Of a stretch of DNA of 64,000 bases, positions 1 through 13,000 are shown piece after piece; the first letter of the stretch is position 1, and each line of letters starts with the position of its first letter. The notes under the pieces were generated by a model. It saw only the letters and a program-made list of their open reading frames with translations, ran no database searches and was not told the DNA's origin. This stretch comes from Apostichopus japonicus (taxonomy: Eukaryota; Echinodermata; Holothuroidea; Aspidochirotida; Stichopodidae): the NCBI RefSeq assembly GCF_037975245.1, contig NC_092576.1, positions 45,485,111 to 45,549,110 on the forward strand, written 5' to 3'. Position numbers and translations under genes: made by a program.

Positions 1-640
1 AGTGTAGAGAGACAGGTAAGAGGAAGTAACTGTTTGGCGCACGTTGACTTCAAATGACCTATGAGCTCCATCAAAAGCAATAAATACAGTAGGCTTCTTA
101 AATTTGATATGGGTACATCTACAACCAAATATGAGATCTGCCCAAGCCTCGCTTCTTGATATATTGTTTTCAAGGTGTTCACAATTTGACCCCTGGTGAC
201 CCCAAATGACCTGTGACCTCCACCAAAACCAATTGGCTTCTTCAAATTAATGTGGCAATTCTACTCACCAAATATGAGGTCTGTTCAAGCTCTCATTCTT
301 GAGATATTGTGTTTACAAGATTTTCACAATTTGACTCTGGTGATCCCAAATGACATTTGACCTCCAACAACAAACAACTTCTTGTACTAAATGTGTTACT
401 TCTACACACCAAATATGAGGTGTGCACAAGTTCCCTTCTTGAAATATTGTGTTTACAATGTTTTCAAAATTTGATCACTGGTGACCCAAAATGACTTGTG
501 GCCTTCACCAAAGACAATAGGCTTCTTATAATTATTGTGGTAATCCTACACACCAAATATGCAATTGGTCCGACTTTCCCTTCTTGAGATCGTCGTGTTT
601 ACTAGCTGGGGAACACAGACGGACACAATCACGCCCAAGC
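1..640. repeat. Degenerate tandem repeat, about 140-bp period
   Basis: Four diverged copies of a unit containing 'ttgacNNctggtgacccc', 'aaatgacctNtgacctccac' and 'caccaaatatgaggtctg' recur at intervals of about 140 bp (for example near 188, 332 and 471). The block closes near 605-640 with 'ggaacacagacggacacaatcacgcc'. This GTGACC-rich kind of repeat is common in marine invertebrate genomes. No transposon ends or coding potential were recognised, and the 61-codon ORF inside it is chance. Confidence 0.75.
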
Positions 641-2280
641 GTCGACCATTTTTGTTTAATGTATCGTTAACATCGCAAATTCACATTATTTCCTCAATAT
701 TTTCAAATATGAAATGTGTCATTAAAGTAATATTTTGCTTTTAGCGTTATCCAGACCGTAATGCAATGTAATGTTCTCTGATGAACATATGAACGTTTAA
801 ACATTTGCTTGTCTTCAATCCCTATCAGTTGATTGAGATATGAGAACGTTAATAAAAGTTAAATGAGCCAGAGAATGAAGATAGTTTGTAAATGATGGTA
901 GCTTTAGAAAAACGGCAAAGCTATAAACCCGAATCCTTAAGAATCACAAAAGAAATGGTTCCATTATGACACAGCGCTCTCAATGGTAAACATATTTCTT
1001 CATAAACATAACACATTAACATATTACTTCATAAAGTGCTACACCAACTAATATACATATTTATATAATAGACCCAACCCCTCCCCCACTAACACTCTTT
1101 CGTTAAGTGCTCAAATGCCGCACCATGCTATTGCAGTTTTAAAAGACTACCCCCGCCCATCTATAATCAAACATTTTATTCAACTATACCTGGCGGAAAA
1201 AAAATGTTATAACAGTACATGATGCAAAGATTAGCTTTTTCTTGATGTTTGTTTTACAGTTACTGAAAGTGCCGGCTTATTTTCAACAATCCATTAAATA
1301 AAAACAGGACCGCAACCAGCCCCCCCCCCCCACCCCCCCTCCCTCCCGCTGAAAGTTTCCACTTCCAAAATGAGAGTAGACCTATGATAATGTGGACGTC
1401 TGTACTTGTGATATGCGCTATTTCAGTTAGATTTTAGCGAAATGTTTATATCATTTCTTGTGCTTTCATTAGTAGTGTAAAACCTTGATATTCTAGGCAC
1501 GTATAGGAACGGCGTACAGAAAGAAAAAAAAAAGTTTAGTTTAACCTCTCATCACGTACCGTATATGTGCACGATCGCGTATGCGATGGCTGTGCGTTTG
1601 TTTTAGTTTCCACAAGTTTGAATAGAATAACAATAAATGTAGAGGTCTCCTAACATCTTAATCGTGTGAACAGTGTAGTAGTCTAATGTGAAACTATACG
1701 GTTCATAAATATATTTATTAAGTCTATTTGCTTTATGTAGGCCTATCAATTCCATTGTTATTCCTGTATCAGTGCTCCAATGTTTTAATTAGAATATTGA
1801 AGCCACGTGAATATACGTATTTACAGGGCTTTTTTAAGAGGCGAACAAGGGGGGGGGGGGTGGGCAACTCCCCAGTCCGCTATAGGCCTACGTCCATCCA
1901 CTCAGCTCAACCCCACCACCCAGTAGGTGTCTTTTTGACATGTTAACAATTAATTTACATCTTAACTCCCCATATGGCTTCCTTTCGACATATGTACACT
2001 ACAGCAACCACCAGAATGCCCTAGCGTATATCTTCAATTACATGTGTAAACCAATGAATAAAGCACAGCTTATAAAGTAACGTAAAATCCTTTATTCCCC
2101 TACAAAATCATTTTACAGAATCATTTTATTTTGTGTGGCGGTCTTAATAGGCCAATCGTATTTTGTGGTTGAATGCGTTTGTCTCTGTTTGTTCTCATTT
2201 ACACAACATGTTCATATGTTAACTATCTACACTATACATTATCGCACAACATATGAGTAAGCTCAGACGTCACTGATTGA
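641..2280. other. No recognised gene
   Basis: AT-rich sequence with C and G homopolymer runs (near 1320-1340 and 1850-1861). I see no exon-like ORF with splice signals and no family I can name. Minus-strand AATAAA hexamers lie near 2088 and 2125, within about 320 bases downstream of the candidate terminal exon at 2403-2584. Confidence 0.5.
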
Positions 2281-2402
2281 AAAATTAATGGAAAATAAAC
2301 ATCAACTGAAGCAGAAATTAATGTTGATTGCTAAACTGTAAGTAATGGTACAAGTTTTTTTTTTAACATTTTATAAACTAATTACAACATGTCATTATTT
2401 AA

Positions 2403-2584
2403 TCACGAAACCCAGTGTCGTGCGGATGGATTTATAAGGTGTGGGACCGGGTACGGTGTAACATTTGAATATTCTTCCGACTGATTTAGGTAGTGACTTT
2501 TTATAGCAGAGTCAGGTGCGAATGTAATATTTTCTAAACGAGTGGGTGCTGCAGTAGGATCACTGAACTCCCATATATGGTGGT
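2403..2584 (-). CDS. Candidate terminal exon, unrecognised protein tail
   Basis: A minus-strand open frame of 59 codons plus TGA begins after a possible acceptor (cacctctag at 2585-2593) and enters in phase 1. The peptide is hydrophilic, Pro/Asn/Tyr-rich and non-repetitive (it contains WEFSDPTAAPTRLENITF). AATAAA hexamers follow within about 320 bases. Phase 1 is what a C-type exon of the LRR-like gene to its right would leave, so this could be that gene's true last exon if a 77-bp C exon lies undetected between 2584 and 7325. It could equally belong to another gene or be chance. I do not recognise the family. Confidence 0.25.
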
Positions 2585-3564
2585 CTAGAGGTGCCCCCCA
2601 CATCACCCCCAGAATAAAAACAAAACAATATAGAAGCCAAATGATGCATTCTGAGGTATGTTAAGACTTTAATTCATGTTTTTAAAATTTAGCTCTAAAA
2701 GAAGGTTGTGCTAGTAAGTTTCTCCGACTGATGAAAGTAGGGGCATAGACCTTGATAGGAGGGCCAGAGTAGTATTTTATAATGGAGGATATGTTGCCCT
2801 GGGGTCATTCAAGCCAATGTAGGGCATTTGGGGTTCCTACCCGGAAATAAGAATGTTAGACGATAGATAGAGTTTGGTCCCTAAACGCAAAGTATTGCTA
2901 CTGTATAAAGAAATACGCTGTGTGAAGTTTAAGAAAACAGTCGGTGAGAGAGTGATGGGGGGGGGGGGACACCAATAGTAGTGATCCTATCCTTCCCTAT
3001 AGCAGAATCCAAAAATCCGCCCACTGAACCATATTCCCCCAATATATTAAGATCGTTTTTACTATAATAATAGGCCTAATGAACTCGTATAAGATGTTAG
3101 AGTATCGTTTTCTTCCAAACATCGTTTGGCTAACATTATAATAAAATAGAGACAGATTTAGTACTTGCCAAAATGACCTTCAGAACAACAGATCATTGAC
3201 GTATCCAGATACCGAAGCTGCAGTCGTTTAGTCACGTGACGTATTACATCGCGATTGACAGGTCATGTATAAAGAATACAATGAGCTTGATATACAGTGT
3301 ACATCATTATATTAATAGAGATTATAATGAAAGGAAAGTTAACATTCACTAGTAGGTCTGAACACAGATATCATATGTTCATTCATACTTAGTAAAGATT
3401 CCTAAATCCTATTGGTCCATTCAGGTCAGCTGACCGTGGTTAATCCTGTGAGTAACGCACGGTAAAATTACGGGGTATCACTTTAATAAATCTTTGGTGA
3501 TATGTAACCAAAAATGTTTTGTTTTATGATATTTCCCCACACAAATGGTAGTGTATGAATGAAC

Positions 3565-3730
3565 GGGGTAAATCAACGGTCTAGCGTGCGTTACTCACAT
3601 GATTAATGCACTCCGGGTGTTAATGCTATCGCTGGATGCACTCGGGCTCCGCCCTCGTGCATCGCTTGCATTATCCCCCGATCGTGCATTAATCCTGTGA
3701 TTAACGCACTCTAGACCGTTGATTAACCCC
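3565..3730. repeat. Foldback / palindromic MITE-like sequence
   Basis: Two arms of about 46 bases (3565-3611 and 3684-3730) are inverted complements with a few mismatches. Both contain 'atcaacggtctag' or its complement and the 'attaatgcac' motif. They enclose a loop of about 72 bases rich in 'gcatcg'. A further fragment of the same motif ('ttaatcctgtgagtaacgcac') occurs near 3439-3460. The structure suggests a small non-autonomous foldback element. No target-site duplication was identified. Confidence 0.6.
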
Positions 3731-4800
3731 TTATTATATGTATACAGTGTGTATGTAGGTACAGCGTGAGCATAGGCGTAGAAGCCCAATTTGATTTGGT
3801 GTGCGGGGGGGGGGGGTGAGGGGCTGTAATAAATTGCCCGAAAAATATAACCAAAATTGTTAGCGCGCTCCGCGCGCGTTCAAAATCTTAATGTACATAT
3901 TATATAAGCATGCACCGGTTATTACATCGCATGCCAATAACATACAATCATTTGCCGTCTTATTTCCCTTCCATATTGGCTATCATTTTTGGGCAAGTCA
4001 TTACAATATAATGATCATAATAATAGAAGTTTAACCATTGAAAAAAAAAAATTGCTTTTTTTTCAGTTGGTGCCTGACAAATTCTCAGCATATTGCCCAA
4101 ATGTTCACAAATATAATTTTGTTGGGGGGGGGGGGGGGGCTGCATACTTTTGTATATGTTGACCTTGGTGCTTTCATCCGTTGTTATAACTCGTGTAAAA
4201 AATGATTTCCGTCTTAAAAAAATCCTTTATTGTCCAAAATACTGTAAGTCCAATAAGGAATTTAACTGATTTTTAGACTTTATGGGCCCAAGTATAGACC
4301 TGGTGCACACTGCATACTATATTATAAAAAACATGACTTAAAATCGCTGATTTGGATGTATTGCTTTTGTGTTGGACAAATAACCAGTTATGAGCAATTC
4401 CCCGAATTCCATAATGTTTAACTTTGTAAAGTTATAAACAAATCAGTCACAGGTACTTAAAGTGAACAGCTTATCACAGTCAGTAACTCCTGAGACTGGT
4501 GTGTTTGTTTTGGGAATTTCCTAGTTCTTAACTAGTAAAAAATTAAACATTTACTAATTTTTAGTGCATATGAAAACAAATCATAAAATAAGTATGTATA
4601 ATAACTGTCAAATATTTTACAGATTGGTCACAATTTGATCTTTTTTTTCATTTTCCCTTTACACTTGTTTCCCTTTAGTTTCCTTTCTAATTAATTTCAT
4701 ACATATACCCTTATATTTTTTTCTCTTTCCTTTCTTATATAATTATTTGTTTCTCAAAAGGAAGAAAAACAACAATAAACAAATTTAACTTAAAGAAATA
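3731..4800. other. No recognised gene
   Basis: AT-rich sequence with G runs at about 3806-3815 and 4123-4139. Short ORFs here have low-complexity composition, and I saw no splice-flanked coding exon. Confidence 0.5.
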
Positions 4801-4821
4801 GAAATATCTTCTTCTGCTTTT

Positions 4822-5449
4822 AAACTTCTCCACTGGCTTCCGATAAAGGATCGTATCGATTTTAAAATTGTATCACTCACTTATAAGGCGCTTCACGGAT
4901 CTGCACCATCTTATCTGAAGGACCTTCTTAAACCATGATCAGTGAGCTACTCCATACGATCTCATGACAGTTTGATTTTAACTATCCCCCGCACTCGCTG
5001 CAAGTCCCTCGGTGACCGATCTTTTTGTGCCTGTGCCCCCAAATTGTGGAATGCACTCCCATTTTCTATTCGCAATTCAAGTACTGTAAGTTCATTTAAA
5101 TCCAGTCTTAAGACTTTCATTTTCACACGTGTATATAATTAATCTAGTTTTACTTATTATCTCATTCTTTTTGTATTTATTTCTTACTTTTGTTTTATCC
5201 TATTTTCTGATTTTGTGGCATGGTATATACTGACTTCATTTTCTCCATCGTTATTGGATTTGTTTAGTCTTTTAGGGTTATCTGTTTTTAAGATTTTTAC
5301 CTCTTTCTTGTGATTAACATGGTTTCATAATTTTTGTTAAGTTTTTTACCGTTACTCTTTTAAGTTTGTACAGCGCCATAGCTTATGTTTTACACATATA
5401 TGTGCGCTTTAGAAATGTTTAAATAATAATAATAATAATAATAATAATG
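4822..5449 (+). mobile_element. 5'-truncated non-LTR retrotransposon (LINE) 3' end
   Basis: The translation gives the C-terminal tail typical of CR1/L2-group LINE reverse-transcriptase proteins: LLHWLPIKDRIDFKI, LTYKALHGSAPSYLKDLL, then PRTRCKSLGDRSF, APKLWNALPFSIRN and FKSSLKTFIF. One in-frame TGA (4936-4938) interrupts it, so it is dead. The coding tail ends at about 5142. A 3' UTR follows ('cagcgccatagc... tgtgcgctttagaaatg'), and the copy terminates in an (AAT)n tail at about 5420-5449, the usual 3' end of such elements. The RT core is absent. Confidence 0.85.
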
Positions 5450-6836
5450 TAGGGTCAATATCATGCATGGCCTTCCAAAGATTTAAAACCAGACAGTGTC
5501 TAGACGTGACGTATTCATTGCAATCTCCAGGTACTTGTTTGTCAGTAAATTCCAGGTGTTTTTATAAAGCACGCGAGCGTCTGTTATATTGAACACAACT
5601 TCTTTTCATTGGAAGGCGCGCGCGTCTATTCCATTGAATACAACTTCTTTCATTGTATTGTTAAAGTATTTGATTGACAGGTGTTGAACAAAAGAAAATG
5701 ATAAACTATTGAAAGTGTCAGTACAGTCAGTGTACATCTTTAGTTAGAAAAAAAAATGATGAAATAAGTTCAACAGACTTTTACGAAAATAAAACGTGTT
5801 CTGAGTAGAAAAGAGTGGAAATTTTTTGACGTACAAATGTATGATATAAATGTGTACAGTATTGGGTATATATGGCAGGTTAGATTTTTCAAATGGGAAT
5901 ATGGTGACAACAACACACTGTAGAGTATATTGAGATAACATAAGGGCTATTGGCCTTGTAGGTTTGGGAGGGAGGGTGCATTGGGGAGTGGGGTGAGGGA
6001 GGGTGGTGGGTTGGGAAAATGAGGGGGGGTTGTTTGGTAGACAGAAGAATACTGCAATGTTAGTAAGGATCTACACTAAGATCTTAGAGATTATTCTTTA
6101 AACAGATCTATGTACTGTGTTTGTTTCTATATATTAGTATATTCTGCACACAATGAGAATCGGAAGAGAAAAACTATATACGTGATTTTGAGTGTTATTT
6201 ACAGTTATACTGTTTTAATGGTCTCTACTGTGTGGGGATTGACTGTACTGTTATGTGGGCTAATAATATGCATATATCAAGAGTTGTCGGTCATGGCAGT
6301 GGGGGGGGGGGGTGTGCAAGGTTGGAGGGGAGGAGGTGACGACAGGTTGATCAGAAGAGGCGAACAATAATAGTATGACAGGAGACTTTGCTGAGTAATC
6401 GTGTGTGCGTGTGTGTGTGTGGGGGGGTTAGTGTGTGTGGGGGGGTTACTGTGGCTGGGACGGGGGAAAGGGGTGTTGTTAACATGATAAATTCCCAAGT
6501 GTTATAAACATAGATTAACGAAATGGGGTAGGTGGTCTGGCATAGTTTGGTTGTGGGGGTTGGGAGGGGGCGAGGGGTGGATTAGGGAGAGCTTGTGGTA
6601 GTACAGTTGAGAGAGGTGCCATATTAATAGATGCGGCCAATTACAATATTTAATTTATACCACTGTCTTGTTTTTACTTTAATATAAATGTTCATTAATT
6701 ATCCATTCATTTATAAACTAATTAAATGAAATTTTCTCCTGATAAAGAAAAGGGGAAAGTATTTACCTTTAGTATGATAAACTTTATTTTTTTTTTCTAG
6801 TTTATCTCCTTATCATTTTTCTGTTAATCTAACTCA
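5450..6836. other. No recognised gene; G-rich patches
   Basis: Plus-strand runs of G (5965-6035, 6300-6345, 6410-6470, 6545-6580) are separated by AT-rich sequence. The ORFs on both strands in 6110-6498 are by-products of these runs. A minus-strand AATAAA at 6784-6789 lies about 50 nt after the tentative stop codon at 6837. Confidence 0.5.
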
Positions 6837-6909
6837 TCAAAGTTTGTGTTTATTATTTTGGGTAGATTTTGGCAAAACGTCTGTTTTCATACTACAAGAT
6901 GATGATAAC
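6837..6909 (-). CDS. Tentative last exon of the DED/LRR-like gene
   Basis: After a minus-strand acceptor (tattttag), one base completes the split codon left by exon 12 (AG|G, Arg). Twenty-three further codons follow, then TGA at 6837-6839. The peptide (LSSSCSMKTDVLPKSTQ...) loosely resembles the two 77-bp C exons, which read FIDCLLPLS and LKNCKLPSS, with a Cys then LPxS. The alignment needs a short insertion. An AATAAA lies about 50 nt downstream. The region is AT-rich, so both the hexamer and the frame could be chance. If this is wrong, the gene continues to lower coordinates. Confidence 0.35.
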
Positions 6910-7324
6910 CTAAAATATCTTGGTCTAATTACATCCTACTTTTTTGATATTGTTTCAATAAGATATATTATTTGTTCACATTTAAGCTAGTGACTCATAT
7001 GTCCTTATTTCAATACATTTGATTTTGTTGATGAATTTATTGTTAAACATTATGTGTTTCTGTCTCATTTTGTCTCTATTTTACTCTCCCATTAATCATA
7101 TTCTTTTCCTGATGACTGTTCTTTCATTGTTAGTTTATTTCTTGATTCAATTTCTTCTTCATTTGTTTTGTTTTACTTCTACAATTATCTAAACCTAACA
7201 ATAAACAGTCAATAAGTATTAAATAGTTGCTATATTAATGATTCCCATCTTGTTTACATTATGAATATTAATTGGTTATTTCTTTATTACTAATATTATT
7301 AACATATTTGTTAATTATACTTAC

Positions 7325-7533
7325 CTCAGTTGCTTGAATCTTTGAGAGTGTTGTAGATAGTTTAATATTCCTTTAACTTCATGTTTATTCATTTCTCTCC
7401 CTTTCTTTGTCTGTATGTTCATCCTCTCTATTGATGTTAGGATTGGTAGAGAGAGACCAGAGGAGAGGATAATGTTCCCATCTTCATCAATCTTACTAAA
7501 GGACCAGTTTAGACTCACCCAGTCTATGGGAAT
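7325..7533 (-). CDS. DED/LRR-like gene, exon 12 (type B, block 3)
   Basis: 209 bp, phase 0-2, acceptor 'ctttcttcag', donor GTAAGT. It encodes IPIDWVSLNWSFSKIDEDGN, then ILSSGLSLPILTSIERMNIQ, then a helix ending LQHSQRFKQLR. The same length and phase as exon 8 place it third in the B series. It should be followed by a C exon; only a weak candidate at 6837-6909 was found. Confidence 0.75.
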
Positions 7534-10006
7534 CTGAAGAAAGGAAAATAATAAATATAATTAATATCATCATGTTTGTTTACAGGATAAATACTCGAAA
7601 ATATTAAAAAGTATAATTAATTTAGGAAGACTAATTTTTTTTTTATTTCATATTAATCAAATAATATTTGTTTATTTTAAACATTGTATTTTTTATAGTT
7701 TTGTTAATTATTTAATAATTAGTGGTTTGAATTTGTAAAAATTGGATCATTTTATCTGTACAGTGTGTTTTCTCTTCGCTTTATATTTGTTTTTATTGCA
7801 AGATGTTAAAGGGTAAACAAAAGGGTCAGGTTTATTACAGAGATCAGTCAATGTTATTTCTGTAGAATGAATTAAAGGTGTGTAAGAGGGGTGAGGGATG
7901 GACGGTACTAGGGATATCAGGGGTGTAGGGAGGGGTTTGTTATGGTAAGGAAGGGTGTGTTAAGGTTAAGTGATATTTGGTTGGGTATTAGGAGGGTGTC
8001 TAAGCGCGGGGAGGGCGTGGATATGGTTTACTCTCGTGAATGTTATGTTGCTATTATCAAAGCGTGTGCAAGGGGTGAGTGATAAATGGACCGATAGGTG
8101 TTGTACCAGGTAGGATGGGTGTGGTAGGGGTAAGGAGGGGTGCTTTAGGGTGGGAGAGCATGCACACCGCTTAATAATTTAATTTGTGTTTCGAGGGGTG
8201 ATGAGAGGGGGTGGTATGGGCCGGAACTAATATGTAATATTTAATTTATGTAATTTGTGATGGGAAAATCTGGTTGAGTTGGGGTTGGTATTTCAGTGAA
8301 CTGTTTATTATACATGTTATATTTAGGTATCAGTTTGTTACTGAGGTATTCTACTACCTAGGTATGTTTATCAATCATTTCATCTTTTTCTGTTTTAATT
8401 TAAATGTTAGCTTAAAACAAAATTAAATTCTTTGGCCGAATCCGTAAAACAGGAAACAATTCATTGACCCTTTCTGTCTTAAATTATTATTTTATATTTC
8501 AGTTTCTGTGAAGATTTTGAGCGAAAAAAAAAAAATAAGACTAACACCTGTACTTCCTTGTTCAGTTTAATATTTAATAACTAAAGCGATCTAATCTCGT
8601 ATCAATACATTCAACAATTTCATTCAATTTTAATTTGTATTGATTGATGTATTTATTCAATATATTCCTTTATGTTTTACTTACGTCATGATTGGATGCT
8701 TCCACCAGGAGCTCTATGACTGACCTCTGTACAGACTCACTGGTGTCTCTGTGGATGGCCAAAGCATCTGAACACATCTCTGTAATAGTCTGGATGTCAT
8801 CGGGCTATTGAAATAAATAAATAGTAATTATTAAATAGAATAATATTAATGTAAAATTGAGGCGTTAAGAAGATAATAAAATTTGGTGTTAATAGCAGAG
8901 ATAATAAACTGATTAATTCGGCAGATATTTGAAACAAATTTTAAAATTAGTTAATGTTTACTGTTTAAATATGTATGTTTTACTTCCTGCACAGTGAAGC
9001 TCTCACACTAGGGTATAAGAATATTATTTTAAATATGGTAAAATAAATGTATGCATCTAGAAAGCTACTGTGGCCTCAGAATCTTAATTATGTTAAAAAA
9101 AATAATGTAAAAACAATTCCCACCGAGAAAAAATATATATTTTGAAGAATCTCTTTAATTCAAAGTAAAATAAAAGTTGAGTGATTAGTCTAATTTAATA
9201 ATATTAAAATAAAGAAAAAGCAGCAAAACAAAGAAGGATTTTCAAGGAACACGCGACATGATGACATTACACGATTCGACCGAGATACATTTCATGGAAT
9301 AATGAAATAAATCAGCTCCAAATAAATGTATCTAGAGTTAAGAGCAAGATATTGAGAACTAGGAATGTGGAACATTGTTTTCTTTCCTGTAAGAATCATA
9401 TCGTCTTTCACCGGAATATTCCACATCGGGAGACAATATATGTTTATAACTCTCAATGATGCTGGCTTGTTATGATTATCTTTTGAAAATTGATCGACCC
9501 CTCTACCCCTTCACTGTTATGCATGTTACTAATAATAACACTATCGCAGGGAAATGAGAAAGCAACGAACATTATTAATGATTATAATTTACTTAAAAAA
9601 AAACAAATATTACAAACCTTCCTCCATCGACCAGATATCAGATCAAGAAATCTGGCTTCTCTGGATGATATGACTGTAAAAATAGATGAAATCATAAAAT
9701 TAATAAATTATCATAGAAATAAATGACAAATTTTAAACAATCTATAAGATTCAATATTAATTTGTTCCACATACTTATAATGTTAATAGTCATAGGTCGT
9801 GTACCTGTACTAGAGGGATCAAATATCAGTAAACTGGACTATTGAAATGGTCTCTACTATTAAACTAAAAAAGTAATAAACTAGTAGAAACTTACAGTCA
9901 CTAGTAATCCAACCAATTATTGTATTCTCTTTGTTACCTAATACTTATTTTACAGGCTAACAATAATATATTAAGTAACTCAAAACACTAAATATCTTAG
10001 ATATTA

Positions 10007-10055
<49 letters not shown>

Positions 10056-13000
10056 GCTTGATAGAAAGCTTGCTTAAACCAGCTCATGGAACACCAAAGA
10101 AGTAGAAACTTTCAGAAAGTTGCAACTCTCCACCCCCCGCCCGCTTCCACCCCAACCCCACACAGGACTAGTCTGTTTGTTGTCGCAAGATTTTCTTTTG
10201 GATCCCCATATTAGATTCATTCTTACCAACAAATAACTCATTGAACAACTGTTACTAGTCCCCCCCCCCCCCCCTCAGCTCCCACCCCTTCCACCACACT
10301 TCCCTCTTTTCCCTCAAATCTGTGAACCGTTACATTAAAAGCAATCTACTTGATCAATAAGTCTTTTAATTCTTATGTAAACATCGTACCTTTAATATTC
10401 CTTGATCTTGATTCTTCTGGTATGATGTCTGGCTTGATCGATGACGGCAGTTTACAGTTCTTAAGCCTTCAAAGGTAAAGAAGGCAGGAAAAATAAATAT
10501 TTAATATTTATAAATTAAATGGATATCTGATGTCACCTTTTGTAATAAAATAACATGCAGGTCAATTAATTTGCCTTTTCCTTTATTTTGGTAAAAGAGC
10601 TAAAGGTAAAGTTATAAGTATCAGCCACTAGTTATGGTGGTCAAACACCCCTTCCACCACCCCTTCTTACACCCCCATTAACATCTGCTGATTTAATATT
10701 TTTAATTATATCTATTTATTAATAAAAGTTGCGTGACTCTTGTAAATATTCTTCATTGTATTACAACTGATAGTTTTTGAAAATAAACGATAGAAGTTTT
10801 CGTTTCCATGTACTTGAAATTCCTACCATCTTTTGTTTCAGTTTTTAAGTAATAACTTTATTTGTTTCAGGTAGTTCTAGTTCTATTATAATTTGTAAGG
10901 TAATTTGTTGTTCCAATTATACTGAAAGGCACCCCACCCCAACATTTCAAACCGCACGTCTCAACACAAGACTTGTTTATTTAAATAAAATTAATTATTT
11001 AAATAAAAATAATTACTGCACAATACCATTACCTTATCTCCTCATATATACCCCATAAGCTAGCCCTCTGACTACCCCTCCTCGCCCTCTGGTCTTACCC
11101 ACATATTATCAGCCAAGGCCTGTCACGATGTAGTTCCCTTACCATAGTTCCTTGAATCTCGGTGACTTGATTCCATAGTTTATTAATCCGATCACTTCTT
11201 CCTCTGTAAATTGCTTTTTCTGACTTCCTGCATTGATGGATATCTTCTCTACTGATGATAGGCTTGGTAAACTAAGACCGGACTCAAGTCTGATATCTTT
11301 ACCGTCAAATCCACTGAAGGACCAGAATAGGCATAGATGAGATATTGGAATCTGAAGAATAGGAAAGAAATATCACAGTTCACTTATCTTATAGTTCATC
11401 CATGATGGATAAATACACATGACGATTATCCAACGTATATACAACAGAACACAAGAATGCATTAAAAATATATACAATTAATCATTAATTTTAACAAAGA
11501 ACTGTCTGTGATTTCTTATTTTTCGATTTTCATATAAGGAATTATATTTCATTTAAATTATTTAATAAAAATAAAAAAGAAGAGCGGTGACTTATTCAAA
11601 ATTGCTTGCAAAACGTACGAATAAAAATAAAACATGATATAATGATGTTTTAAAAATAAAATTCGTTAAGCTGATTAAATTCAGAAAAAAAGTAAAAAGC
11701 AATATCATAAATATTTATATTTGGTCTGTGATATTATATTTAGCACATACATTAACTAGTTCTATGCTATTGTTTAATTCATGTCAGTCAGTGCATTGAT
11801 TAATTCCTACAGCCACACTAGCGGAGACTCGACAACGTTACTGCCGTGAGTGGCCCACTACAAAGGAGTTTCCTTCCCGGGAGATACAGCGCATCTCGAT
11901 ACGTCTGTTTATCGTATAAGCCGATACCCTACTTGCAATCGATTTCGTAATAATAAATATAAAATCATTTGCAATCATTGTAGTTACGCAAATTTTATAT
12001 AGAGCTATATTAATAACGTGTCGTACATCTATAAGATTTCCATTCGCCAGCCGACCGACAAACCAGTATCGTTGGCAGATAGCCGGCCCGGTTTAAAATA
12101 ACATAGGCTAGCCTAGGCCTACACAGTTTGAACGAAGCCACCATAAAATCTTACTATAATATAATTGTATAGACTCATTTGAGTTTAACTTTCCCATTCA
12201 ATTTTCCCAACCCCCAATGTTGATACCGTTTACCTGTAATCTTTAAATCTCTTACTTTTGACCTACTGTAACTTGTAAGACTAGGTCTAGCCTAGGCCTA
12301 GATTCGTTAAACATCCATCCTTACTACTGCTACCAACTTTACCTCATATGTCTATTTAGACCCACACTCCACACTATTTATTTAGGATAAAGTTTAAAGC
12401 TAATCATATATTATAATACAATAACTAAATCAAAATTAAAAGGCTGACGGATGATATACAGGCTATATATATATTGCTATATGTTCTAGGCTAAGCTCTT
12501 TCTTTTCCCGGTAAGAGAATCTTATACTAGCCGTAGCTTACGGTTAAACTTAAAGTCTAACGTTACGTTACGAAGGCAGTTGATAATGAAACACTTGCCA
12601 TCTTGATTGAAACGCGGACACTGTCCGGTATCATGTGACGTGATTAAGACGTAGCCTAGGCCTACGCGTGTGAAATGTATTATATCACAAACTGTATGCT
12701 GTTTCCCCTTAAAAAGCTAACGTAATTCGTTATACATACATTTGTAAAACAACTAGGCCTACCGTTAAGCTACCACCTCAACCAATAGGCCTAGCCTAGG
12801 CCTAAGTAAGTATAACGTCAATAATGATTACCGCTGTCGGTGCAAACTGGCCACTCATACATATGTAAGGGTCTCAAATAAAACTGAAATAAAGATTGAT
12901 TCATTAATATCATGAGCTTCATACATGCTATTATTTTGTTCGGCTAGACATTGTTTAACAAGTTGAACACATAAAAGGAAGTTTACCAACAGATGACCGG

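Noticed and set aside
12560-12650. Possible promoter with 'gccatcttg' and 'catgtgacgtg'
   Set aside because: Motifs are short, lie deep in an intron, and no first exon was found beside them.
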